NCBI GenBank assembly: GCA_903899985.1
Contig: CAIULL010000117.1
Location: 1 to 64,000, forward strand
DNA: 64,000 nucleotides
Origin: an uncultured Schlesneria sp.
GTDB lineage: Bacteria; Planctomycetota; Planctomycetia; Planctomycetales; Planctomycetaceae
Reading direction: 5' to 3'
Shown: piece after piece, positions 44,335 through 54,595 of the stretch
How positions within the stretch are numbered: the stretch's first letter is position 1
Layout: each line of letters starts with the position of its first letter
Program-made: the position numbers and the translations under genes
Notes under the pieces: model-generated
Databases searched by the model: none
Told to the model about the DNA's origin: nothing
What the model saw: only the letters and a program-made list of their open reading frames with translations

Positions 44335-45975
44335 CTACTTCGGTTCGACTTCGGCATTCTGTAACGCGTCCATTTCCTCGGTGAGTAAACGGACTTTTTC
44401 TTCGCCCAGATGAGCTTTGATCAAGACAACCGCTTCGTCACACATTCGGTTGATGCGTATTTCAGCCGCCTTGTCTCGATTTGCCTTCGCCGCAGCAACC
44501 CCGGCGACCCGGACGGCAATCAACCGGTCAACAAGTGAACTCGAACTTGCCTGCTGCTTGAGTAGCGTCAGCTTCTGGTTCACGGTAGGCCAGTCCTCTT
44601 TTTTTGCTGCCGCTCGAATCGTTGAGATCGCTGTGTTACGAAGTGCAACGGCATCAATCACTTCTCCCTGCAGCATCTGCAAATCTGCTTCTGCTGCCAG
44701 TCGTGTTGCGTCGTCAGGAACCTCGAACCGAACCTCGGCGGCAGCACCGGGAACAAACGGGACCCGCGCCAGCAAATGTTGGCCGCTATATGCGAATAAC
44801 CAGACAAGCGGGTGATCTGGCTCAACTGAGATCGAGGAAAGACCTCGCCGATCTGTCAGCTTTTCATTCAGCAACGTTGAAGCGGGATCGATATCGGGGT
44901 TCTCTTCCGTGACCCGTGGAATCATGGCTTCCGAGCGAACTTCTAACCGATGTGCGACGAGTGGCAATTGTGGTTTTGACTGTGTCACCAGTTGAATCCT
45001 GGTGGCATCGAACTGTGGCCGCAAGGCGACGACAAGCGTGTCGATTCGACCTCGCTTCTTGCCCCCCAGCGCAAGTTTCAGACCGCTTTGCACGGTCCCG
45101 ACGACTCGTGAACCATCGACTTCGTCAACCGTCAGATACGTCCACGGGATCGTCTGAAGCTTCTCGATCACATGATCTTTGTTCCGATAGGCCAGCATGG
45201 GGATCAAGATTTCGTCGGGTGAAAGTTGCGAAAATGTCGGATCAGGAGTGACAAGCTCACCCCCTTTCAGTCGCATCTGTACCGACCGGTCGTTGACTTG
45301 TACGACGATTCCCATCGGTCGAAAAAGGTCGCGACAAAGCCGGATCAGGGCAATCGGCACATCACGCTCATCACGTACGACGGTCGATTTGACAATGGAT
45401 TCTGTTTGAACTTCCGGCTGCCAGGATCGAACGCCGACCCTCACACCGACCGGCAGGGTTTCAACGGACGCGACGAACCAGACATCGGCCGATTCCCCCG
45501 GTCGGTGTTTCTCGAGCGAAGTATGATCAAGTCGAACGAGTCCCCGTTCGCTGACAGGTTTCAGCCAGGACACTTCTGTGACTTCAAATTCCCAAAGATC
45601 GCCGACACAACGTCGAGTGGTCTGTTGAATGTCCCTAAGGGTCATCTGTCGGGCTGCCGAGTCAAACGAAGAGCCGTCGAAGGCAACAAGCAATCGAACC
45701 TGGTACGGTCGACGCTCGGCGGGAAGATCCAACAAGTTAACGTGATCGGCGGCGGCAACTGAACCAGTGACGTAACCTGCAAAGCTCAGGAACATTATCG
45801 AGAAACACAAAAGTTTCGGGCGAAACTCGCGCCAGGTCTTTGTCGGAACACGGAAACCTGGTCGACTCGTGAGCGGACGCACAAACTCAACGACGAATCC
45901 CAGCCAAAACGGGCCTGAACGGGCATGGGGTCTGGCTGATTCCAGTAACATCGAATGTGAATGAGATTTTCGCAT
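44335..45975 (-). CDS. Periplasmic protein of unknown function, coupled to the solute-binding protein
   Basis: I do not recognise the family. The N-terminus has a basic region and a hydrophobic stretch (LLCFSIMFLSFAGYVTGSVAAA), so it is probably exported. The rest has beta-rich parts (VRLLVAFDGSSFD, then VTEVSWLKPVSERG) and a helical C-terminal third with Ala-rich repeats (AISTIRAAAKKEDWPTVNQ). The start at 45975 overlaps the stop of the upstream solute-binding protein gene by one base (TGATG), a strong sign of translational coupling and of a stable functional pair. The in-frame upstream start at 45999 is not needed. Its role may be to accompany or modulate the binding protein, but there is no direct evidence. 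Confidence 0.72.
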   Translation of the reverse strand: MRKSHSHSMLLESARPHARSGPFWLGFVVEFVRPLTSRPGFRVPTKTWREFRPKLLCFSIMFLSFAGYVTGSVAAADHVNLLDLPAERRPYQVRLLVAFDGSSFDSAARQMTLRDIQQTTRRCVGDLWEFEVTEVSWLKPVSERGLVRLDHTSLEKHRPGESADVWFVASVETLPVGVRVGVRSWQPEVQTESIVKSTVVRDERDVPIALIRLCRDLFRPMGIVVQVNDRSVQMRLKGGELVTPDPTFSQLSPDEILIPMLAYRNKDHVIEKLQTIPWTYLTVDEVDGSRVVGTVQSGLKLALGGKKRGRIDTLVVALRPQFDATRIQLVTQSKPQLPLVAHRLEVRSEAMIPRVTEENPDIDPASTLLNEKLTDRRGLSSISVEPDHPLVWLFAYSGQHLLARVPFVPGAAAEVRFEVPDDATRLAAEADLQMLQGEVIDAVALRNTAISTIRAAAKKEDWPTVNQKLTLLKQQASSSSLVDRLIAVRVAGVAAAKANRDKAAEIRINRMCDEAVVLIKAHLGEEKVRLLTEEMDALQNAEVEPK

Positions 45976-48689
45976 CACGGACTTTCCTGCGGATACCACG
46001 ACTGTAACGTCCAGCGTTCAACGTCGTGAAAGGGATGCATCAGCCGTGCGGGCAGGCCAATTAAATGCCGGCGAGTCACAAAGAATTCGTCGACTTCCCA
46101 AAGCGGGATATATCGCGTTTCGATCAGCAGTTCTGACTCGATGCGATGAAGCAGTTTCGTCGCCGAGGTCCAATCATTTGTTCGCTCCAGATCTAACAGC
46201 TGTCGGCGAACCCGGTCAGGAAGCGGTGTTAACGTCTCAACCCGAGTGTCTGAATTCAATGTCATTAAAGGCCATAGTTCCGTGACCGGCTCAATAATTC
46301 GCGTCGTGCGATATGCCAAATCCCAGTCAGTGTCTGTTGAGTCAGGAGAATCGTCATTGAGCCGAACAGAAATTCCCACACGCTTCCAATGGTCAATCAT
46401 TGAGGCGGCTGTTTTTCGAATCTCAGCATCGGGGGGACACGCGAGACGAAGTTCGGTTAACTTCCCCCCCAATTGCTTTTTGGCAGTCATAGCGAGCGTC
46501 GCAGATCGCTGAGCGTCATAGGGCGTTGGCTCAAGGATACGATTATGACCATAACTGACCGTCGGGAATGGAGTGGCCGTCACGCGTGCATATCGGCCAT
46601 TGAACTCGGATGTGATCGATTTTTCGATGAGCTCGCTACGCGGTAATGCGAGCGATAATGCTCGCCGCAACTGACCGTCTTTAAGCTGTGCTGAGTTCGG
46701 GTTGAAGACAATCATGTGTGATGTCGGCAGTGCATAAGGCAAGACAAAAAACCGAGGATCGTCCTGGAGATTTTTCAGATCCTGAAAATTAGCGTGAGGT
46801 ATCCCGACGATTTCACCTCGTAACAGAGCCTGCAGCGCACGTTCCCACGAGTCATATCGGACCTCAACCACTTCCTCGATATTGCGGGCTTTGGTTGTCG
46901 TCGGCTGGGATCGTACGCGACGGTAAACAACTTGTTTCTCATTTCGTTCATGCAAATAGAACCGTTGTCTTCCAGCGGCAGGAATTGCACGCGCGGGAAT
47001 TTCTGGGTTGAGCGCACTCCAATCGACAAGTGAAACCGGGAACTGAAACAAGGCTTCGAGTCGCAAGGGAAGCCGCCGGAAATGAATCGTGAACTGGGAA
47101 GGTGATTGAACTTCAACGTTTTCGATGATTCCAGCCAATCGTTCGTCGGACGAAGAAGAATTCGGATCGATCTTCGCTGCCAGCTCTCCCAGAATATCCG
47201 CCGAGGTAATCAAGGGCCGTGCTTCCCAGTCCTGACGATTCAATCGCAGGGTAAACTGAACCTGACGACCAAGGTCCATCGGCTCCCATGATTCCAGAAT
47301 TGTCGAACGGTATCGCACACCGCGTTCATCAACACGAATCGGCTCAAACAATGGTTGAAGGGTCAGATTCTTCGCAGCGGATTCGGCCGACGTATCGAAA
47401 GGATATTTCGTTGCTTCTCCAGGCAATCGAAGCACCCCCAGCCGAACGATTTGATGACGATCGTTTAATTCGCGATGTGCATCCTTCAACCCAGGTGTAT
47501 CTGGCCAGACTCTCGCTGCAAAATCGATAAGACGTGCCCCTTTTGCCGCATCTCCCTGCAACGTCGCGTTCCTCGCCTGGGTGATCAAGGTTGTTGTCCG
47601 CGCAATGAGTTCGGTCCGCCATTTCAAACCGACCGGATGCTGTGCATCGCGTGTCGCTAATCGACCGAGAAAGAAGCGAGCCTGCCGAAAATCAGTTCGT
47701 TCAACCAGTTCAGTGATCACGTTGTCGATCACTTTGCCATAGAATTCCGACAGACCCTGATAGGCGGAATTACGGTCCCATAAATCTTCTAACAAACGGA
47801 GTGCCCCCTCGTGATCGCCGCGAGTTGAACGCTGGCCTGCGTCGGTGAAGAGCAGCCTTTGATAGGTTTCGTCGAACTTTGGCCATGTCCTGGCAAGTTT
47901 CAGCGGCAATGGATCAGAGACGATATATCGAGCTTGTTCATCTTCAGCGGTCGCTGCCGCAGCTTCTTCTCGGCGTAAAGCCTGATAAGCATCGGTCAAG
48001 CGGACGTTGTTCTCACGGTGCCGACGATCAATAAACATCAGCAGATCGTAGGCGAGAGAAGTCATCCCTTCGTCGATTAACAAGTTCGTTCGGCGCAGTG
48101 CAAGATCTTCGAAATACTCGATTTTCTGAACCATCTTTGTTTCGAGAAGGTAGTCAGGATCCTGGTCCTGTCCGGGGTCGATCAGCGTGATCGGAATTCG
48201 AAGAAACTGTTGGCGACGTTCTTTCAGCCGTTCGTCTCCGCCGAGAAAGCCCGCTTTACCTTTCAAAAGATAACGTTCGTATTCGCTCGTCAATCTGGCG
48301 AGCGTATCGGGCCGGGGACCGACAGGCTCGACGATCAAGACTTCCTGGGTCTTGAGAACAATCCAATCGAACGGCTTGGCTCGTAAGAAATCTTCCGCCG
48401 ACGGCAATTCCATGTCTGAATACTTCGGCAATCCAGATTCGCCATCCTTTTCAGGATCTTTGACTTCTTTGTTGGGTCGGACGAGGCCTAGTTTTCTGGG
48501 GTCCTCAGCAGCACGTATCGATAACGGCAGGCCGGCAAGAAATAACGCAAATAACAAAATGAGCCGAACGCAGACGTGCCATCGAAAGCAAATTTGATTC
48601 GCCACGCGATGGTTATACAAGTCATGTTTGCCGGACCCGTCGAACCCGGCCTCGGTACAAAATGTCGTTCGTTCAAGGAATTCGCACAT
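45975..48689 (-). CDS. Family 5 extracellular solute-binding protein, orphan
   Basis: A 904-residue periplasmic protein whose C-terminal 500 residues match the oligopeptide/dipeptide-binding (SBP_bac_5) fold: TSADILGELAAKID, MIVFNPNSAQLKDGQLRRALSLALPRSELIEK, and LTELRLACPPDAEIRKTAASMIDHWKR are typical. The first 400 residues are an extra helical region with TPR-like spacing. The signal segment (VRLILLFALFLAGLPLSIRAA) lies after about 38 residues; a start farther inside, such as the GTG near VANQICFRW, would give a more normal signal peptide, so the N-terminus is uncertain. No ABC permease or ATPase gene is adjacent, so it may not be a transporter component. Its stop overlaps the start of the next gene by one base. 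Confidence 0.78.
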   Translation of the reverse strand: MCEFLERTTFCTEAGFDGSGKHDLYNHRVANQICFRWHVCVRLILLFALFLAGLPLSIRAAEDPRKLGLVRPNKEVKDPEKDGESGLPKYSDMELPSAEDFLRAKPFDWIVLKTQEVLIVEPVGPRPDTLARLTSEYERYLLKGKAGFLGGDERLKERRQQFLRIPITLIDPGQDQDPDYLLETKMVQKIEYFEDLALRRTNLLIDEGMTSLAYDLLMFIDRRHRENNVRLTDAYQALRREEAAAATAEDEQARYIVSDPLPLKLARTWPKFDETYQRLLFTDAGQRSTRGDHEGALRLLEDLWDRNSAYQGLSEFYGKVIDNVITELVERTDFRQARFFLGRLATRDAQHPVGLKWRTELIARTTTLITQARNATLQGDAAKGARLIDFAARVWPDTPGLKDAHRELNDRHQIVRLGVLRLPGEATKYPFDTSAESAAKNLTLQPLFEPIRVDERGVRYRSTILESWEPMDLGRQVQFTLRLNRQDWEARPLITSADILGELAAKIDPNSSSSDERLAGIIENVEVQSPSQFTIHFRRLPLRLEALFQFPVSLVDWSALNPEIPARAIPAAGRQRFYLHERNEKQVVYRRVRSQPTTTKARNIEEVVEVRYDSWERALQALLRGEIVGIPHANFQDLKNLQDDPRFFVLPYALPTSHMIVFNPNSAQLKDGQLRRALSLALPRSELIEKSITSEFNGRYARVTATPFPTVSYGHNRILEPTPYDAQRSATLAMTAKKQLGGKLTELRLACPPDAEIRKTAASMIDHWKRVGISVRLNDDSPDSTDTDWDLAYRTTRIIEPVTELWPLMTLNSDTRVETLTPLPDRVRRQLLDLERTNDWTSATKLLHRIESELLIETRYIPLWEVDEFFVTRRHLIGLPARLMHPFHDVERWTLQSWYPQESP

Positions 48690-48987
48690 GGAATTTTTTC
48701 AATGACAACGTTACTCGAACGGCGAAGCAGAAGGGCTGAATTTGCTGGATAAACTATAACACCGACAAGACTACAGTACCACGTGCAAGAATCGGATTCG
48801 TAGATCTCAAATCAAGTCCACCTCAATTACGGTGAATCTATTAAAGTTCGTCGAGTTTCAGTCATGTGCTTGATAGGCTGTCTTGAGAGAGACCAGTGAC
48901 TTTCAGCCAAACTCGTGGGCCCAAGACTGGACTCGGCGACGATGGCTGTTGATTCAAATATCAACGGATTTTGGAAAGAGGTTGTTG

Positions 48988-50982
48988 ATGAAGAACCCGT
49001 CGCTTTGTAGCCTGATGACTGTTCTCGCCGGTTTGTGCTTTCTTACTTGGGGATCCGGGCTTGTCCGGGCTGAAACCGACCCGCGTAAACCCGCTGCCAT
49101 CGAGACGCAGGAAGTCCCGCAAGTTCCGACAGAACTGTTTGTAAAGCTGGCTCAGTATCAAAGCGTGCGCGGAGCCACTTTCCGAGGATGGGCACCCGAT
49201 CGATCAGGCATCCTGATCAGCACTCGTTTCGGCAATTCGTCTCAATTGCATCGTGTTTTTGAACCGGCGGGTCGACGCGAACAAATTACGTTTTTCGACG
49301 AACCGGTCTCGGGAAGGTTTGTGCCGAAAGCGACTGACGGGTCGATCCTTTTAATGATGGACGCCGGTGGAAACGAAAATGACCAGATCCACCTGCTCGA
49401 TCGGCGGAACTTCAATAGCAAACTGCTGACGGACGGCAAGTCCCGCAACAAGCTGGGAGCCATTCGATCTGATGGCCTTCAGGCGATCGTCTCCAGTAAC
49501 ACAAGAAATGGCCGTGACTCTGATCTGTTTCTCTTAGACATTCAACGACCTGATTCCATGAAATTATTGATGCAGGTCGAAAAACAAACTTGGAACACTC
49601 ATGATTGGGCGCCTGATGGCAAAACAATTCTGATCTCTCGCTTTGTTTCGGCGAATGAATCATATCCCGCGTTGCTCGATTCAAAGACGGGACAACGCAC
49701 GGATCTGCCATTGCCCTCATCCGGATTGTCCGCAATTGGTCCGATGGCGTTCGCTGCTGACGGAAAATCGATTCTGATCGCAATCGACGCCGAAAGTGAA
49801 TTCCGTCGTCTCGCACGATTTGATCTGACCACAAGAAAATACACCTGGCTGACAGACGATATCCCTTGGGATGTCACCGACATTGCCGTCGAAAACGAAT
49901 CAGGGATGATCGCGTTCACTGTTAATGAAGACGGAGCGACTCGTTTGTTCCTGGTCGGCGCGAACGATGTGCGAAGCGAATTAAAGATTCCACTCGGCAT
50001 TGTTTCGGGGATCGAGTTCTCGCCAGATGGAACGCAACTTGGTTTTACGCTGGCGAGACCCGATGCGCCACCTGATGTTTATTCGATCCTGATCAAGACT
50101 GGTGACTTGACCCGATGGACATTCAGTGAAGTCGGAGGACTGAATCCAGATTCATTCGTCACACCGACGCGAATCAAGTTCAAATCATTCGATGGCCGAA
50201 TGATTCCTGCATATTACTTCAAGCCGAAAACAAGTCGTGACTTATCCGACCCTTCAACAAACACAAGCGGAGTCGACACCCGACCGAAGACTCCCGTCTA
50301 TATCAGCATTCATGGTGGACCAGAATCACAGTATCAACCATTCTTCTCACCAATCATTCAATTCTATCTGAACGAATTGAAAATCGCTGTGATTTGTCCG
50401 AACGTCCGGGGTTCAAGCGGATATGGAAAGACGTATTTGAAGCTCGATAACGCGGAAAAACGCGAAGACAGTGTTAAAGATATTGGCGCTTTGCTCGACT
50501 GGATCGGCCAACAACCAGAACTCGATTCATCTCGGATTGCTGTCGCGGGGGGGTCCTATGGCGGCTATATGACCCTGGCGTCGCTCACACATTTTGGCGA
50601 TCGAATCAAAGCGGGGATCGATGTCGTGGGAATCGCCAATTTCATCACGTTCCTGGAGAGGACTGCGGGATATCGAGTCGACTTGCGTCGAGCCGAATAC
50701 GGCGACGAGCGAGATCCAAAAATGAAAGAAATCTTTGACAAAATCAGCCCTCTCAATAACGCTGATAAAATCAAAGCCGCTCTGCTGGTGATTCACGGTC
50801 GAAACGACCCTCGCGTTCCCTTTTATGAGGCGGAACAAATCGCATCCAAAGTAAGGTCAAATGGTCGTCATGCCTGGACGGTTTTTGCCAATAACGAAGG
50901 CCATGGATTCAGCAAAAAGGATAACAGTGATTACCAACGGGCTGTCGAGGTACTGTTTTTACAGAAGCACTTGCAACCATGA
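48988..50982 (+). CDS. S9 family prolyl oligopeptidase-like peptidase
   Basis: A secreted serine peptidase of about 664 residues. The signal peptide ends near LVRAE. A seven-bladed beta-propeller of WD40-like repeats (FRGWAPDRSGILIS, HDWAPDGKTILIS, EFSPDGTQLGFT) covers most of residues 40-390. The alpha/beta-hydrolase domain carries YISIHGGPESQY (oxyanion region), GGSYGGYMT (nucleophile Ser), NDPRVPF (Asp) and NNEGHGF (His), so the catalytic triad is complete. Family members cleave short peptides after Pro or Ala; the substrate here is unknown. ATG 48988 is chosen because GGAAAGAGG stands before it, while the in-frame TTG 48883 adds non-conserved residues. Confidence 0.88.
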   Translation: MKNPSLCSLMTVLAGLCFLTWGSGLVRAETDPRKPAAIETQEVPQVPTELFVKLAQYQSVRGATFRGWAPDRSGILISTRFGNSSQLHRVFEPAGRREQITFFDEPVSGRFVPKATDGSILLMMDAGGNENDQIHLLDRRNFNSKLLTDGKSRNKLGAIRSDGLQAIVSSNTRNGRDSDLFLLDIQRPDSMKLLMQVEKQTWNTHDWAPDGKTILISRFVSANESYPALLDSKTGQRTDLPLPSSGLSAIGPMAFAADGKSILIAIDAESEFRRLARFDLTTRKYTWLTDDIPWDVTDIAVENESGMIAFTVNEDGATRLFLVGANDVRSELKIPLGIVSGIEFSPDGTQLGFTLARPDAPPDVYSILIKTGDLTRWTFSEVGGLNPDSFVTPTRIKFKSFDGRMIPAYYFKPKTSRDLSDPSTNTSGVDTRPKTPVYISIHGGPESQYQPFFSPIIQFYLNELKIAVICPNVRGSSGYGKTYLKLDNAEKREDSVKDIGALLDWIGQQPELDSSRIAVAGGSYGGYMTLASLTHFGDRIKAGIDVVGIANFITFLERTAGYRVDLRRAEYGDERDPKMKEIFDKISPLNNADKIKAALLVIHGRNDPRVPFYEAEQIASKVRSNGRHAWTVFANNEGHGFSKKDNSDYQRAVEVLFLQKHLQP

Positions 50983-51347
50983 GACTTAAGTATTTTTTTG
51001 GAATCTTGTCGCCGACGCCGTCGAGAATATAAAACGAATACGACGAGTTTCGGGGTGAGACTGAATCCCGAGAAAAGAGACACGCACAAATCAGCCTGTT
51101 TCGATGCGACAGTCTCGGTCGATACAAAAGTCGTCGGTTTCGCATTTGCTGATTAGGAATGTTTCCGTCGCCCGTTCGACGACGCGCAGAAAAACAGAGG
51201 CTTGACCGTCCTGAACGCTGTTTGTTAGTCTGTAACGCATCAGTAGCTACTGAAATATAAAGTTTTTTCCTCCCCCGCACGGCAGAGTTGCTGGCTGCGC
51301 GGTCATCCCACCTTTGAAAAAGCGACGTTGCAAAAGGAAAGTCCACC
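50983..51347. other. Intergenic region upstream of the DUF1501 gene
   Basis: No gene is seen in 365 bases. It contains a possible promoter at 51202-51231 and ends with an AAGGAAAG ribosome-binding site for the DUF1501 protein. Confidence 0.4.
51202..51231 (+). promoter_or_regulatory. Possible promoter of the DUF1501 gene
   Basis: TTGACC (51202-51207) and TAGTCT (51226-51231) are separated by 18 nt, with about 116 nt of leader to the ATG. The -35 is good (five of six); the -10 is poor (three of six), so the assignment is weak. Confidence 0.3.
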
Positions 51348-52697
51348 ATGCTGACACTTTTCGGACAACCTTCCAGATATTGTGATGGGATCAGTCGTCG
51401 TGGTTTTCTGAAGATTGGTGGCTTTGCCTTCGGTTCTGCAGCATCCTTATCGCTGGCAGATGTCCTTCGGGCGGAACAATCATCTGGAACTCATTCACCT
51501 CATAAAGCCGTCATCAACATTTTCCTGGGTGGCGGTCCACCGCACCAGGACATGTGGGATATTAAAGTTGACGCTCCGAGAGAGATTCGCGGCGAGTTCG
51601 ATCCCATTCGGACCAACGTCCCCGGAATCGAGATTGGCGAGTGTTTCCCTCAGATCGCGTCGATGATGGATAAGTTTGTGGCGATTCGATCTGTCGTCGG
51701 CAACGATGGTGCCCATGACGCGTTTCAGTGCTATACGGGATGGCCGCGAAACAGCATTGCCTCAGTCGGCGGACGGCCAAGCATTGGTGCGGTGGCTGGT
51801 AAGCTATTTGGACCTAAAGACCCTGGTGTTCCGTCAGCCGTTGCACTGGCCGAAAAGACCCAACATGTCCCCTGGTCCGATCCAGGAACCGCTGGATACC
51901 TCGGTGCGGCGTTCCAGGCGTTCAAACCGCAGGGTGAAGGGACATCAGACATGCGATTGAATGGCATGTCGATGGATCGGCTGCAAGATCGTAAATCATT
52001 ACTGAAGGGTCTCGATCTCTTAAAAAGAGAAGTCGATGGGTCAGGGATGCTTCGTGGAATGGACGCATTTTCTGAGGCGGCGTTCGGGGTTCTGACATCC
52101 AGCAAACTGGTCGATGCGCTTGATCTCAGTAAAGAAGATCCGAAGTTGCGCGCACGATATGGAGACGGAAAGCCCTACAAATATCAGTACGACGGTGCCC
52201 CAACCTGTAATGAACACTTGCTGATCGCCCGTCGTCTGGTTGAAGTCGGCGTTCGCTGTGTGACATTGTCATACGGTCGGTGGGACAGCCATGGTGCGAA
52301 TTTTGACCTGGTTCGCGATCACGGTTCCAAGTTGGATCAATGTGTCAGCGCACTGGTACAGGACCTCGATGACCGTGGCATGCTTAATGACGTCACCGTC
52401 GCCGTTTGGGGCGAATTCGGCCGTACACCACGAATTAACCCGGGTGCCGGACGTGACCACTGGCCACAAGTCAGTTGTGCGCTGCTGGCAGGTGGCGGCA
52501 TGCGGACAGGTCAAGTCATCGGGTCGACGAACCGTCTTGGTGAATATGCCAAGGACCGCCCAGTCCATGTGCAGGAAGTGGTGGGGACAATCTATCGGAA
52601 CCTGGGAATCGACCCGATGAATACAACGTTGAAGGATCCCACGGGACGTCCTCAGTTCCTTGTTGATCATCGCGAACCGATCGCAGAACTGAGCTGA
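51348..52697 (+). CDS. DUF1501 domain-containing protein with twin-arginine-like signal
   Basis: A 449-residue member of the DUF1501 family, abundant in planctomycetes and related to the alkaline phosphatase/sulfatase fold in structure. Its role is not settled. The N-terminus has SRRGFLKIGG followed by a hydrophobic stretch (FAFGSAASLSLADVL), the form of a twin-arginine export signal. Family marks are FLGGGPPHQDMWD near the start of the mature part, GNDGAHDAFQCYTGW, RWDSHGANFDLVRDHG and WGEFGRTPRINPGAGRDHW, with His and Asp residues that could bind metal. In many planctomycetes such genes are paired with a DUF1549/1553 cytochrome gene; no such partner is seen here. A perfect palindrome terminator follows. 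Confidence 0.88.
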   Translation: MLTLFGQPSRYCDGISRRGFLKIGGFAFGSAASLSLADVLRAEQSSGTHSPHKAVINIFLGGGPPHQDMWDIKVDAPREIRGEFDPIRTNVPGIEIGECFPQIASMMDKFVAIRSVVGNDGAHDAFQCYTGWPRNSIASVGGRPSIGAVAGKLFGPKDPGVPSAVALAEKTQHVPWSDPGTAGYLGAAFQAFKPQGEGTSDMRLNGMSMDRLQDRKSLLKGLDLLKREVDGSGMLRGMDAFSEAAFGVLTSSKLVDALDLSKEDPKLRARYGDGKPYKYQYDGAPTCNEHLLIARRLVEVGVRCVTLSYGRWDSHGANFDLVRDHGSKLDQCVSALVQDLDDRGMLNDVTVAVWGEFGRTPRINPGAGRDHWPQVSCALLAGGGMRTGQVIGSTNRLGEYAKDRPVHVQEVVGTIYRNLGIDPMNTTLKDPTGRPQFLVDHREPIAELS

Positions 52698-52727
52698 TCT
52701 CCCTTCGAGACAAAATTTGAAATTCTC

Positions 52728-52763
52728 AAAGAGGGCGTTCCAACATGTTGGAACGCCCTCTTT
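52728..52763. terminator. Bidirectional terminator, perfect 36-bp palindrome
   Basis: The 18-base arm ending in AACA at 52745 is mirrored exactly by the following 18 bases. The core is GAGGGCGTTCC / GGAACGCCCTC, flanked by AAA on the left and TTT on the right, so each strand has a T-stretch after the stem. It lies between the convergent DUF1501 (+) and HtrA (-) genes. Confidence 0.85.
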
Positions 52764-52783
52764 ATTCTCAAATCAATCGATGT

Positions 52784-54280
52784 TCAATCAACTTTAAGGA
52801 CGACGAAGAACCGGCGACCATTTGTTGAGCGGACATTGAGCACCAGACCGTCCCCTCCGGCAAATTCGGTCTTCGCCTTTTCAAAATCTTCGACGGAATT
52901 CATGGCCATGCCGCCAGCTTTCTCGATCATATCGCCGGCTTTGATACCGCTTTGCTCGGCGACACTTCCTTCCTGAACTCCAGTGACGACCAGACCACTT
53001 GTCGCTTTCAGTCCAAATTGCTTTGCCAGATCTTTCGTCAAGGCGCGCAGCTCGAGCCCAAATTTGTCGAACTTTGAACCTTGAGGGTCGTCGCCCGGCT
53101 CAACCGCATTCGCGACGGTAAGATCCCTTGGTAATTGTTCGATCGTCACGTTCAATTTCTGTCGTTTTCCGTCACGAACAATTTCCATCGGATAACCCTT
53201 TCCAATCGATAATTGTTCGACAACACCTTGCAGGGCCGTCGGCGAATCAATTTTCTGGCCGTTCAGGTTCAGAATGACGTCACCCGGTTCGAGACCCGCC
53301 TTTTCGGCCGGCGAACCAGGAAGGACCGAATGAACGATCGCTCCTTCATTGATTTTAACATTGAACTGCTTGGCAGTTTTCGCATCGACAGCTTGTATCT
53401 GCGTTCCAATATATCCGCGACGAACTTCGCCGGTGCTCACCAGTTGCTCGCTGACCCAGCCAGCGATATGGGTCGGAATTGCAAATCCAATTCCATCGTA
53501 TCCGCCGCTTTCCGTCGCGATTGCCGTATTGATCCCGATGACTTCTCCACGCATACTGATCAGCGGGCCACCACTATTTCCCGGGTTGATCGCGGCATCG
53601 GTTTGTAAGAAGTCCGACCGCTCGGTAATTCGATGTCGGCCTTTCGCACTGATAATGCCCGCGGTGACAGACATGTCCAATCCAAACGGACTGCCGATTG
53701 CCAGGACCCAGTCCCCCACTTCGACTGCACGACTGTCACCTAACCGAATCGGCTTGAGGTCGGATGCTTCAATTCGGACAATCGCGACGTCAGTACGTGG
53801 GTCAGATTTCACTTCTTTTGCGATAAATTCTCGTCCATCATGCAGCCGGACTTTGACTTCATCGGCGTCTTTGACGACGTGGCTGTTCGTCAGAATGATG
53901 CCTTTCGCATCGATAATAAATCCCGAGCCCATCGACTGACGCGGTGGTACGGCCATTCCGCGTGGAATCCGATTCTTGAACAACTCTTCCAACTGTGGGT
54001 CATTGCGGAAGAACTGACGAAAAGGTGAACCTTCATCGAAGGGTGAGCCTTGCGGTACCGCTTGAACTCGCTTCCCTTTGGTCAGACTCTCAATCGAAAC
54101 AATGCTTGGAATTGCGTCCGAAGCGATTTGCCGAAACGCGGCAGACAAATCGTCGGCTTTGGGCAGCGGAGGGACCGCGACCGCAGTCGGTCGATACGAA
54201 ATGGCCATTCCAGATAATACCAAAGCCCCGCCGGTTAACATGTACAAGAGTCTCTGGCCAATCTTAGAACATTTGAGCAT
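52784..54280 (-). CDS. HtrA/DegP-type periplasmic serine protease
   Basis: A Do-family protease of about 498 residues for quality control of envelope proteins. After an N-terminal hydrophobic segment (LLYMLTGGALVLSGMAIS) comes the trypsin-like domain with the full catalytic triad: TNSHVV (His), TDVAIVRI (Asp) and GNSGGPL (Ser). Two PDZ domains follow, one with RRGYIGTQIQAV and GDVILNLNGQKI, the other with LVVTGVQEGSVAEQSGIKAGD. ATG 54280 is chosen because GAGGAG lies 7 nt before it; ATG 54307 is in the same frame but has no ribosome-binding site. This is an active protease, in contrast to the degenerate trypsin-like domain on the FHA protein at 26.5-27.8 kb. Confidence 0.92.
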   Translation of the reverse strand: MLKCSKIGQRLLYMLTGGALVLSGMAISYRPTAVAVPPLPKADDLSAAFRQIASDAIPSIVSIESLTKGKRVQAVPQGSPFDEGSPFRQFFRNDPQLEELFKNRIPRGMAVPPRQSMGSGFIIDAKGIILTNSHVVKDADEVKVRLHDGREFIAKEVKSDPRTDVAIVRIEASDLKPIRLGDSRAVEVGDWVLAIGSPFGLDMSVTAGIISAKGRHRITERSDFLQTDAAINPGNSGGPLISMRGEVIGINTAIATESGGYDGIGFAIPTHIAGWVSEQLVSTGEVRRGYIGTQIQAVDAKTAKQFNVKINEGAIVHSVLPGSPAEKAGLEPGDVILNLNGQKIDSPTALQGVVEQLSIGKGYPMEIVRDGKRQKLNVTIEQLPRDLTVANAVEPGDDPQGSKFDKFGLELRALTKDLAKQFGLKATSGLVVTGVQEGSVAEQSGIKAGDMIEKAGGMAMNSVEDFEKAKTEFAGGDGLVLNVRSTNGRRFFVVLKVD

Positions 54281-54595
54281 CGATAAACTCCTCGCAAAAA
54301 AAGACATCAGAACGGCAAAAAGTTCCGAACACCAATTTCGTTACTACCGTTCCGACACTCAATTTTATGATCCATGCCGAATCTACCAAATCTCTTTCCT
54401 TCCCAAACGACATAGGCCCTTTTTTCGAAGTTAACCAACCATGCATTTTTCGCTGATTTCAGCGAACCGAATCATCCTTCGACTTTGAATAAAAAGGTCC
54501 ATTTTCACTACGCAACGTCACACTTTCGTGTTGGAAATTTGCAGGTCAAAGTCGTTGATGACACACTGGCGGGACTCTGTTGCAAATTCTTCGGA
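54281..54595. other. Divergent intergenic region, htrA-type gene / rnc
   Basis: No gene is seen. A perfect small palindrome TTCGCTGA-TT-TCAGCGAA lies at 54449-54466. It could be an operator or structural element, but nothing links it to a regulator. A strong-looking promoter for rnc follows at 54596. Confidence 0.45.
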
